Translations under genes and position numbers: made by a program | Notes under the pieces: generated by a model | Told to the model about the DNA's origin: nothing | What the model saw: only the letters and a program-made list of their open reading frames with translations | Databases searched by the model: none | Part shown: piece after piece, positions 9,562-18,628 of the stretch | Layout of the letters: every line of letters begins with the position of its first letter | How positions within the stretch are numbered: position 1 is the first letter of the stretch | Source of the DNA: Phoronis australis | Taxonomy: Eukaryota; Phoronida; Phoronidae | Assembly: GCA_002633005.1 (NCBI GenBank) | Contig: NMRA01000271.1 | Coordinates: 541,028-570,659, forward strand | Direction: 5' to 3' | Length of the DNA stretch: 29,632 bases

Positions 9562-11278
9562 TTTTATTATGCACCCACATATTTATATGTGGACGCATTA
9601 TGCCGTCATCTCCGTCCGTCCGTCCGGGCGGCGTCCGTCCGGGCGGCGTCCGTCTGGCATCTGCTGCTCTATCTCCAAAACCCTTTGACATACGTTCATG
9701 AAATTTGGCACATATGTTCCATTCATGAATGGGACGACATGAGCGAACTTCCAGACGAATCGAATACCGGTGTGCCCCCTAGTGGCAATTTTAGTTTTTT
9801 ACGCTTACCTTTGTATATTCAAAAGTCCTGAACAGATTTTCATGAAATTTGATATGTAGGCACCTATTAGTGCAATGACGCTATCCTCCCATTTTCGGAT
9901 GGATTCGACATAGTTTGCGCCACCTAGTGGCCATTTTTACTGTCCACCCCTCTATCAACCAAACCGCTCACGGATGATTGTGAAAATTGGCATGTATATT
10001 CAGATGCTTACTATGAAGAGGACAGTTGACGATGATTTTCCGACAGTTTCGACTACTGTGGCGCCTCCTACTGACAGTTTTTTTGCGCCTATGGCTGTAT
10101 CTCCTAAACCGTTCATAGGATCTTTACAAAATTTAATAAGTATATTTATATGATATTAACAACGGACGACGACGACTTTTGGACAGATCCGACTACTGGT
10201 GTGCCCCCTAGTTGGAATTTTATTTTTTTATGTTCACCTTTGTATCTTCAAAAGTCCTTAACGGATTTTCATGAAATTTAATATGTAGGCACCTATTAGT
10301 GAGGTCACGCTATCCTCCTGTTTGCAGATAGATTCGACATAGTTTGTGCCACCTAGTGGTCATTTTTACTGTTTTGTGTCCACCCCTCTCTCAACCAAAC
10401 CGCTCAAAGGATGATTGTGAAAATTGCAATGTATGTGCTTACTATAAAGAGGACGGTTGACGATGATTTCCGAAGATTTCGACTACTGTGGCGTCTCCTA
10501 GTCGCAGTTTTGTTTCTGGTGCGCCTATGGCTGTATCTGCTAAACCGTTTGCAGGATCTTTACTTAATTTAGCAAGACAGTGTATTTATATGATGTTGAC
10601 AATGGATGACGACGACTTTCGGACAGATCTGACTTCTGCTGTGCCCCCTAGTGGCAATTTTATTTTTTTACGTTTAACTCAGTATCTTCAAAGGTCTTCA
10701 ATCGATTTTCATAAAATTTTAAGTATAGGCATCTATTGGTGTGATGACGCTATCTTCCTGTTTTTGGATGGAATCGAGGTATTTTGCACCACCTAGTGGC
10801 CATTTTTGCTGTTTTCAAATCTTGTTTTTGGTGTCTACCCCTGTATTAACCAAATCATTTGAATATTGGCATATATGTTCTGTGTGAAGACGACCTTTGA
10901 TGATGGTGACTGATTACTGTGGCGCCTCCTAGTGGTAGTTTTGTTTTGCGCCCATAGTTGTATCTCCTTAACCCACTGCAGGATCTTTACTAAATTTAGT
11001 ATGTGTATTTATATGAAGATAACAACAGACGACGACTACTTTCAGGTGGATTCAACGGACACTGTGCCCACTAGTGGCAATTTCATTTTATTCTGTTTTC
11101 CTTTGTTTCTCTGAAATTCCTTGACAGATATTTATGAAATATGGCATGTTCATGTTTGTGGATGGATTGTATGTTTTTGCGCCATCTAGTAGCCATTTTT
11201 ATGATTATAAATAACCCTAAAAGCACACCATTTGCAATGCATTCGTGGGCGCATTTCAACGCTCCGCGTTGCTGTTGT
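9562..11278 (+). mobile_element. Helentron-like non-autonomous element with ~144-bp tandem repeats (copy 1)
   Basis: The best-preserved copy, inserted in repeat X between T and T. The head TTTTATTATGCACCC is followed by a 28-bp near-palindrome (9570-9597) and then a CCGT-rich run (9605-9655). Next come ten monomers whose CTAGTGG cores lie at about 9772, 9917, 10060, 10203, 10346, 10490, 10641, 10786, 10922 and 11072. Spacing is 136-151 bp in the repeating order A, B, C. The tail has CCCTAAAAGCACACCATTTG, CGTGGGCGCATTTC and a hairpin CAACGC-TCC-GCGTTG seven bases before the end. The layout (terminal palindrome, microsatellite, satellite-like repeats, 3' hairpin, T-T target) is that described for Helentron-associated (HINE, 'pearl'-like) elements. 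No Rep/helicase sequence is present, so it is non-autonomous. The short open frames inside it are incidental. Confidence 0.75.
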
Positions 11279-11472
11279 TCAAGCATTGCGAGGTAGACAG
11301 TCTGCGAGTTTTCGCCCTGGGATTTCAGCACAATTATCTGTAAAATGATCGTAATTTAGCAGCAAAGGTTAATAGCAATGCACCACGGTTTTTTAGAAAA
11401 TCTTTCATAGATTACAGATACGTCACAGATCGTAAATATGATGAATCTTAGCGTCCGATTTCACCCGTTTCA
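11279..11472 (+). repeat. Repeat X, copy 1, middle part
   Basis: Nearly collinear with 18155-18370: GCGAGTTTTCGCCCTGGGAT, AAATGATCGTAATTTAGCAG and CGTAAATATGATGAATCTTA are shared. It lacks about 20 bases present in copy 2. It ends at GTTTCA (11467-11472), which is repeated at 12873-12878 on the far side of element W. Confidence 0.7.
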
Positions 11473-12872
11473 GAGACCGGGGCCCGGTCTCCAATCTCCG
11501 TACTCAGACTCGAATCATGCTCAAACTCACACTTCATACTCAACTCGAGTACAGACTCAGCTTTGGTGTATTCAATGTCATACTCGAAAAATCTGTACTC
11601 CAAATTTCGAGCACATACTCAGTTTTCGAGTGTACTCGAACTGATGTGTATCTCATCTATATTTCGAGTACGATTTTGAGTAAAAATTTGGAGTCTATGC
11701 TCAAATTTCAAGTTTGGTATGGCAGTGTGCTTGAAATCGTACTCGAAAATAAATACGAGCCAGAGAACAAAATATCGAAAGGGAACCAAGAAACACAGCA
11801 AATCTAAAAAAATAAGTCCTCTTACCGTATCTCAGCACTTCAATTTCAGTTCAGAGATAATAGTTTTCATCTTAAATCTTCTTATTCTTCACCTTATTAA
11901 CCCGCCGTATCACTGTATGTTATGGCCGCCATTCTACCTCTACTATTCCTGGCAACAGGCGCATTGTAATCCCTTGTCGGCGAGTCATAACAAGCGTCGA
12001 AAGCAGTTGTGGGAAAAGTCGTGTGAGAAGTTTGTGCTGCCCTTATTTCGGTATGTGTGCCTACGTTTTGTAGGGTTTCCAAAAGACGAGGAGGGGAGGG
12101 AAGTTAAAAAAAGTTCGCTTCCCTGTCAGGTACATTTCTCATCATAACTTAGTAGTCTATAATTCCTCAATCCCCAAATGGAATTCCAGATTTTGTTTGC
12201 CGATTTCTAAGTAGACGTCTCGTCCCGTTCACTGCCACTGGTGAACTCTGAATGCCTGCACAAGTATTGTTTTTTAACTCACGTGCCAAATGTCAACTCA
12301 CTTGATACATCCCGGTAAAATACAAAGATACAGTACCAAAGTTTGACATCAGCATAGGCCTACACAGCAATGGGTTTTATGTCAAGACTAAATTAGCAAC
12401 AGAGATGTGATGTGATGTGATAAGCTGTTACAAATTTCAGACATTTTCGGGACTTGGTGAGGAAGTCAAGAAGTAAAGCTTGATAATTGCCAAATGTATC
12501 AAAGAAATGGCATAAGAATATTTATTGAAACTAAAAAATGAATAACAGTTACAGAACACTCAGAATTCCACGTTATAGACATACTGTTGTTGTTGTAGCG
12601 ACAGCAGACGATAATGTAGGCCTAGTTCTTGGGGTGGTCTATTCCAATAGCGAGCGATGAATCAGCGCGGCTTTGCGTGATTTTGCACTTCACACCATAA
12701 AGAGTTCCATAGCAACTCGAGTATGAGTGTCAGATTTGAGTACGTTTGGAGTCTACTCGAAATAAGACATTAGATACGCTTTTTTGAGTACGACTCCAGT
12801 GAGCACGATTTTGAGTATGAAATCTCGAGTATGAGTATGAGTCTGAGTACGGAGATTGGAGACCGGGCCCGG
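11473..12872. mobile_element. Element W: inverted-repeat DNA transposon, non-autonomous
   Basis: Terminal inverted repeats of 31 bp (11481-11511 and 12839-12869; GGCCCGGTCTCC... with ...GGAGACCGGGCC) bound a 1.4-kb element. It is flanked by a 6-bp GTTTCA duplication (11467-11472, 12873-12878). The left terminus carries an additional short palindrome (GAGACCGG...CCGGTCTC). Both subterminal zones are packed with TACTCGA/TCGAGTA and TTGAGTA motifs (11530-11760, 12715-12850), like transposase-binding repeats. Internal open frames, the longest at 11719-12147 (+), show no transposase domain I can identify. A 6-bp duplication does not by itself fix the superfamily. Confidence 0.65.
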
Positions 12873-12958
12873 GTTTCAACGACCTTGGGTTATAATAAGC
12901 GCCCTCCTAAAACAAACTTTTCTAAGCGCGCTGGGTGGTTATTATGGCGAATACGGTA
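12873..12958 (+). repeat. Repeat X, copy 1, right terminus
   Basis: Matches 18534-18628: GGGTTTCAACGACCTTGGGT, TATAATAAGCG, AACAAACTTTTCTAAGCGC and a GCGAATACGGTA end. The terminal GCGAATAYGGTA is probably an element end. It recurs inverted at 8375. Confidence 0.65.
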
Positions 12959-13692
12959 CTTCTGAAAGCCAGATTAATCTAACCTGACACGAACAAATAT
13001 CTTGTTGGCTCATTGTTACGGTACACTCATTGTTACCGTGTGCATTACATTTACGCTCAGTTGCCTCTCACTGTGTCCTAACACCAGTTATAGTCGTGTT
13101 AGGTTATCTTTACCTGGGGCAGCTAACTGAGCTTATAGTTTTCTGTATGCAATAGCCTTGTTTAAAACTGCTCAGTATCGCAAATTCTGTCCATTAAGTT
13201 GATTTAGACCATTTGTCATGATAAAATTGGCCTCAAGTGTTACCCTGACTCAAAGTGTTTTGTGGACTTTAAAAGTACTTGCTGTACATCAGTGCTTGAG
13301 ACTTGGCGTTAATAAATCGTGTTGTGCACAGAAAGCAATTTTGCTGGACAAATAGGTTTAAAGGAGAATGCCACCCAAAAAACAACCTATTTTGTATCAA
13401 TTTAGATCGAGTAGTTCTACTCGATAACTGCAGGTTCGGTTGCGTTACCTGACACCTGATGGCAGACGAAGGTGTTGAAATTATCCAATGACGTAATTGG
13501 TTTCACACTCAGTTTGTTCAGCAGTTCACAACACCGCCTAGCGGTGTCAGTTTATCGCTTGAATTCATTGTTTAACACCAATAAATCATGAAACTTCTTC
13601 GAAAAACCCTTAAAAATACACCGAGTTCTTATAAAAAAGTGTTGTTTTATTTCACTGAGTTACGGATTTACTGGTATTTGGACACACCGTAG

Positions 13693-14527
13693 CCTACTAA
13701 GTTCAGCACTGAGGCCAATTTGCCAAGGTTCGTAGCAGGAGTTTTTGGTCTGTTCGGAGATAAATTCGAAATATTCTTCCGTGAAATACAGACCAAAGGT
13801 TGTACAGTAACAATGATTTGAATAATGTATTTGTATTTCTAAATAAAGATTCCCCTAACATGTGACAATAGCATATAAAATCGAGTAATTGTTTCACATC
13901 AGCTTTCTGTCAGCAGACACTGAATTAGCATGCGCTCACACGGCATCGGTGCCCGGTCAATTACCTTTGTTGCCGATTGGTGGTTTATTCATTGCTGGCT
14001 TCTCAAAACATTCATTTGCACTCATGAGCACTCCAAGGCATTACTAATTGTACCTAATGAGACAGACTTTTTTCAGTTTCATGCAAGCATTGGTTAGGAT
14101 CATTTTAGGNCCTACTAAGTTCAGCACTGAGGCCAATTTGCCAAGGTTCGTAGCAGGAGTTTTTGGTCTGTTCGGAGATAAATTCGAAGTATTCTTCCGT
14201 GAAATACAGACCAAAGGTTGTACAGTAACAATGATTTGAATAATGTATTTGTATTTCTAAATAAAGATTCCCCTAACATGTGACAATAGCATATAAAATC
14301 GAGTAATTGTTTCACATCAGCTTTCTGTCAGCAGACACTGAATTAGCATGCGCTCACACGGCACCGGTGCCCGGTCAATTACCTTTGTTGCCGATTGGTG
14401 GTTTATTCATTGCTGGCTTCTCAAAACATTCATTTGCACTCATGAGCACTCCAAGGCATTACTAATTGTACCTAATGAGACAGGCTTTTTTCAGTTTCAT
14501 GCAAGCATTGGTTAGGATCATTTTAGG
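13693..14527 (+). repeat. 417-bp tandem duplication separated by one N (14110)
   Basis: 13693-14109 and 14111-14527 are both 417 bases, aligned without gaps, with three single-base differences (about 99.3% identity). The only base between them is the ambiguous N at 14110. The second Kolobok-like copy (23954-25527) has this segment once. This looks like two haplotype versions placed side by side rather than a biological duplication. Confidence 0.85.
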
Positions 14528-14734
14528 ATGAGAATAATTCATTTTGAAACAGAACGCGGAATAATAAATGTCTACCTGGCAACTCGCCCGGCGCCAATCC
14601 CGCCAGTTAGTCAAGAGCTCATCCGACGAAGACTTCACGAGTCGTATTGTTAAGTTTCACAGGCTATCAGTTTGAACCGCCATACACTGAGCAAGAAGTA
14701 CTAGAGGGGCGCCGTGAACATACCGCTAGGCAAT

Positions 14735-14985
14735 GGAACGTATGGATAGTTCTTTGGTAAGTCGGAATTTGTCAGAGAAGTCACTGTCAACGAAATGTTG
14801 GCCACAGACACGGAGATGATTCACGGCCGCATACTTGCTATTAACAGCATACCTTTCATTCTTCATTACCGCGAGCCACTTCGTAAGCATTTCAAGCTGT
14901 CGTGGAAGTCGAAAACCGATATACCTGCTTTCTTCGCATCTTCATAGTTCGGAAAAGCGGGAACCGATGCACTGCAATATAGCAG
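14735..14985 (-). pseudogene. THAP zinc-finger remnant of the Kolobok-like transposase, copy 1
   Basis: Read on the minus strand with frameshifts. An N-terminal piece VPAFPNYEDAKKAG is followed by SVFDFHDSLK, then in another frame MLTKWLAVMKNERYAV and HLRVCGQHFVDSDFSDKF. The conserved Trp, the C-x2-H pair (CGQH) followed by F, and the DFSDKFRLTK stretch are the typical second half of a THAP DNA-binding domain. The first Cys pair is damaged (the second Cys is Phe here but Cys in the copy at 24135). At least two frame breaks and an internal stop after the domain make this a pseudogene. THAP domains in this setting bind the transposon ends. Confidence 0.6.
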
Positions 14986-15750
14986 CATTTACTCTGCAGA
15001 CGAACCACTAACGTCGCTGCGTCGCTTTTCACCTTCCTCACAGGTTAACATGACACCTCTCGGCAAGGTGAGGTCGACCGTATATGAGGCGATGTGGATA
15101 TAGACTGATTAAGATGGTAAAAAAGACTAATTAAATCGGGTGGCATTCTCCTTTAAGGTGGTTCGGCACATCTGTTTTTTTCTCCCTACGTCTCAGTATT
15201 TGAAGTTAACTGGTGATGAATGTAAGGTATTTTTTGCTAGACAAAAACGATCATTTTTGTAAAATATCTGACATATCCTTAAGCATGGTTTGTACTAGGC
15301 ATAAAACAACATTTTGGTGAAATTATACATTTGTGCTAAGGAATAGTCATGTATGGCAATTCTCCACTTATTTTGCACATTAGAAAATTGTTCCATTTTG
15401 CAAATGCTACAAACTTTGCTACAGATGATGGAAACTTAATTTACCAATTAAATGTTATTTTGTGATGTCTACACATCAGTGCAAACCAGTCTAGTAATAG
15501 ATTTAAGTTTTTTGATCTTTATTTTTGTGAAGAAATTTTACAAAATTAGAATTTCACTTGTCATTCATATGGTGTTCTAAAGAAGAATTACTGTATGTGC
15601 AAAATAAATGGTGGTTCTTTTTTCACAAGCTGGTTTCCATTATTTGATTGATACATTAAAACTTTCAATTGTGTGTCTTTTGTAAGCTATAAATTATGCT
15701 AAACTTACTGCCAACTTCATAAATTATTTTGTAAAATACCTTTATTTTAG

Positions 15751-15880
15751 AAAGTACAAAAATCAAATGACAAGCAAAAAATCTTCAGAGTGGGGTACCT
15801 GAACTTGATGAAAAAACTGAAGTTAAAGTACGCCAAGTCAGTTCTAGATGGACAGCATATTGTGGTCAGCATTAACGAAG
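15751..15880 (+). CDS. TRPC-like: TRPC-family channel, exon: proximal cytosolic C-terminus
   Basis: Forty-three codons plus one base, entering in phase 0 and leaving with a single G completed by TC at 20064 (Val). The translation starts KVQKSNDKQKIFRVG and continues YLNLMKKLKLKYAKSVL. It aligns in position with the TRPC segment after the TRP domain (family pattern YxxxMxxLxxRY). That segment is a basic amphipathic helix bordering the region which in vertebrate TRPCs binds calmodulin, the IP3 receptor and inositol phosphates. Acceptor TTATTTTAG and donor GTAAGA flank it. The frame would be too short to find without the neighbours, but phase continuity on both sides supports it. Calmodulin binding is inference from the family. 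Confidence 0.8.
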
Positions 15881-17989
15881 GTAAGATATTGACTTAAAAG
15901 TTTAGCATTAAATCCAGCAGCTAGCATCATGCTTGTTTTTTTCCATTTATCAATTGGAGGTCGAGTAAACACAGAAAAGTAATAAACACTGGTAAAACTT
16001 AAGTGTTACCTGAGGGAGTCCCTCAGATGGTCTGCTTGTGCTGACATATGATAAAGGAGTCATTCCCGCCCTCATGAAAATCGCAATAGCTTATATCATT
16101 GGCCCTTACCCCTGTAGCCAAGGTATACATTCAGTTCTGGGAGAGTGTAGGTGGGACGTAGTATAGACGCATAGAAAACATGTTTTTCTTGTATTGGCAT
16201 CTATACAAGATGTTGTGACTTCTTCATTACACTGACTCAGAATGAAATTGATGAGCTTTGTGGTTAGTTATAGAAATGGGTGCTTTTGGCATTGCATTAC
16301 AAGGCAGATCTATATTTTTGGTGGCAGTTCCTGGGTTGAGGGAAGGGCTTCCTGGCTACCTGCCATGATAAGTGTTGAAGAGGATGGCCAAAGGGCCAGT
16401 GTCACCCCACCCCCCGCAATTAACTGACACTTTGTGTCTGCTTACCTTTCTCCAGTGATCTTTTGTCTGAGCTGTTGTGTGGATGATGTCAGACTGCCTT
16501 TCGCAGTGTAACACTTTGGGGACATTCAAATGCTTTGGAGGCTGAGTATGGTTTTATGCACCCATGTTGCCGTCATCACTGTCTGAGCATCCGGTGTTCG
16601 GGCATCCAGCGTCCACAACTGTTCTGTTAAAGCCCTTGAAGTATCATTATGAAATTTAGCAGATGTGTTTCTATGAAGCTGGCAACAAACGACGAAGTTC
16701 GAACCAATCCGACTGCTGCTTCGCCTCCTAGTGGCAATTTTTAGTTTTTTATGTTTGCTCCTTGATAGGTTTTCATGAAATTTAAGAAATGTGTTTCTGT
16801 TTAGGAGATGATGATGTCTTCCTCTTTTCAGATGGATTTTGCATTATTCTGTGCCGTCTGGTGGCAATTTTAGAATTTTTTGCAATGTTTTTGATGGCCA
16901 TCTCTATCCGCCAAACCACTTAGAGGATTATCATTATGCGTCCACATATAAATATGTCGTCAGCTCTGTCCGTCCGTCCAGGCGGTGTCCATCCGGCGTC
17001 CGCTGCTCTATCTCTAAAACCGATTGATGTATGTTCATGAAATTTTGCACATATGTTCCTTTCATGGATGGGAAAGCATAAGCGAATGTTGGGACGGATC
17101 CGACTACCCGTGTGCCCCCTATTGGAAGTTTTATTTTTTTTACATTTACCTCTGTATCTTCAGAGGTCCTCAACATATTTTCACAAAATTTAGTATATAG
17201 GCATCTATTAGTGAGACCACAATATTCTCTTGTTTTCAGATGGATTTGATGTAGTTTTCACCACCTTGTGGGTGTTTTTACTGTTTTCGAGTCTGTTTTT
17301 TAGCGTCCACTCCTCTATCACCCAAACCGCTCTAAGCATGATTGTGAAAATTGGCATGTATGTTCTTATTATGAGGAGGACGGTTGACAATGATTTTCCG
17401 ACGTCTTTGAGTACTGTGACGCCTCCTAGTGGCGGTTTTGTTCTCGTTTGCGCCTATGGCTATATCTCCTACACTGTTTGCAGGATCTTTACTAAGTTTA
17501 GTTAGTGCATTTATATGATGATGACAACAGATCTGACTACGGGTGTGCCACCTAGTGGCAATTTTATTTTTTTACATTTACTTCTTAACAGGTCCTCAAT
17601 GTATTTTCATTTACTTTGGTTTACGGCCTTCTGTTAGTGAGGTGACGCTAGTTTTCCGTTTTCAGATGGATTCGGCGTAGTTTGCGCCACCTAGTGGCCA
17701 TTTTTACTGTTCTCGAGTTAACCAAACCGCTTTCAGGATAATTGTGAAAATTGGCATGTATGTTTTTACTATGAAGTGGGTGGCTGATGACTTCGACTAT
17801 TGTGGCGCCTCCTAGTGGTAGTTTCGTTTTTTGTGCCCATGGCTGTATCTCCTAAACCATTTGCAGGATCTTTACTAAATTTAACAAGTGTGTTTATATG
17901 ATGTTGACAACAGATGAGGACTATTTTTGGATGGATCCGACTATTGGTGGTAGTTTTGTTTTGTTTTCTTTTGCACTCATAGCGGTATC

Positions 17990-18628
17990 GTTCGTCCAGA
18001 CATTTTTCTCATGTTGCCGATCATACATGTAGATGGCACGTTGTAGAACAGATTTGAACTTAAACCCGACTCCACGCTATCTTAAAAATCCAAGGGACGC
18101 TACTTGGAAATCTTAAGGAGGATTTCAGGTAATTTGCTTGAGTCGAAACTGTATTATTCAAGCATTCAAGTCACCATATAACGATTGCGAGGCAGTCAGT
18201 CGGCGAGTTTTCGCCCTGGGATTTCAGCACAATTTTCTGTAAAATGATCGTAATTTAGCAGCAAAGTTTGATAGCAATACACCACGGTTTTGTAGAAAGT
18301 CTTTCATTGATTACAGATATGTCACAGAGCGTAAATATGATGAATCTTAGCTTCCGATTTCACCCCTTTCGGATACCTGCCTCCCGTTCAGTAACGCTAG
18401 GACCTCTCTAAAAAGCACGACTTTGCAAGATTACATGAGATATTGCCGTGCATTTTAGATGAGTGCACGTAACTTTGACTAGTTTTAGCTAGGTCCTAGC
18501 GTAGGTCCTAGTGTCTACTGAACGCACGTCGGGTTTCAACCACCTTGAGTTATAATAAGCGTCCCCCCCCCTTGAAACAAACTTTTCTAAGCGCCCTGGG
18601 CAGTTATTAGTTCACAGCGAATATGGTA
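17990..18628 (+). repeat. Repeat X, copy 2
   Basis: Contains the full join that is interrupted in copy 1 (CGAAACTGTATTATTCAAGC at about 18144) and ends GCGAATATGGTA. It is inserted in Helentron-like copy 3b, with loss of some of that element's monomers at the junction. It contains a ~160-bp inverted-repeat insert at about 18371-18530. Confidence 0.65.
18371..18530. mobile_element. Small inverted-repeat (MITE-like) insert in repeat X copy 2
   Basis: CGTTCAGTAACGCTAGGACC near 18385 is echoed inverted by GGTCCTAG...TACTGAACG ending at about 18524. It sits at the same position of X (after GATTTCACCCNTTTC, before GGGTTTCAAC) where copy 1 carries element W, but the two inserts share no sequence. 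Confidence 0.5.

Larger units (their letters stand above)
13362..15152 (-). mobile_element. Kolobok/T2-like DNA transposon, copy 1 (defective)
   Basis: Perfect 15-bp terminal inverted repeats AGGAGAATGCCACCC (13362-13376) and GGGTGGCATTCTCCT (15138-15152) are flanked on both sides by TTAA (13358-13361, 15153-15156). TTAA target duplication, a TTAAAGGRR-type end and a THAP-domain remnant are the established hallmarks of the Kolobok superfamily, including the T2 elements of frogs. piggyBac also uses TTAA but has different ends and no THAP domain. The coding strand is minus. The element is 1791 bp here, but 418 bp of that is a probable assembly duplication (13693-14527). Confidence 0.75.
7956..15750 (+). 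other. Intron 3 of the TRPC-like gene
   Basis: A 7795-bp phase-0 intron filled mostly with mobile sequence. It holds a tandem duplication (7977-8281), repeat X (9390-12958) interrupted by a Helentron-like element and element W, and a Kolobok-like element (13362-15152). The stretches 8453-9389, 12959-13357 and 15157-15750 are AT-rich and contain nothing I recognise. The acceptor TTTATTTTAG ends at 15750. Confidence 0.8.

Noticed and set aside
9605-9655. CCGT-rich direct repeats considered as a CRISPR-like array
   Set aside because: A eukaryotic window with split genes. The run is a simple microsatellite at a fixed position in every Helentron-like head, without spacers.
10488-10796. 102-codon + strand open frame, and similar frames at 9451-9831, 27040-27276, 27914-28099, 27996-28235 and 16839-17027
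   Set aside because: They lie entirely inside Helentron-like monomers and contain the repeated peptide shadow of the CTAGTGGCAATTTT core (VPPSGNF). They shift frame between monomers and between copies, so no protein is conserved.
11719-12147. 142-codon + strand frame inside element W, with FPKDEEGRE reminiscent of a THAP-domain segment
   Set aside because: The expected Cys spacing, Trp and C-x2-H are absent, and the distance between NKRRK and FPKDEE is too long for the family. I treat it as chance similarity.
13703-13897. 64-codon minus-strand frames at 13703-13897 and 14121-14315
   Set aside because: They are the same sequence in the two halves of the probable assembly duplication, lie in the non-coding part of the Kolobok-like element and have no recognisable domain.
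13358-15156. Reading the TTAA-flanked elements as piggyBac
   Set aside because: TTAA fits, but the ends are AGGAGAATGCC rather than CCYT-type and the coding remnant is a THAP domain, which fits Kolobok better.
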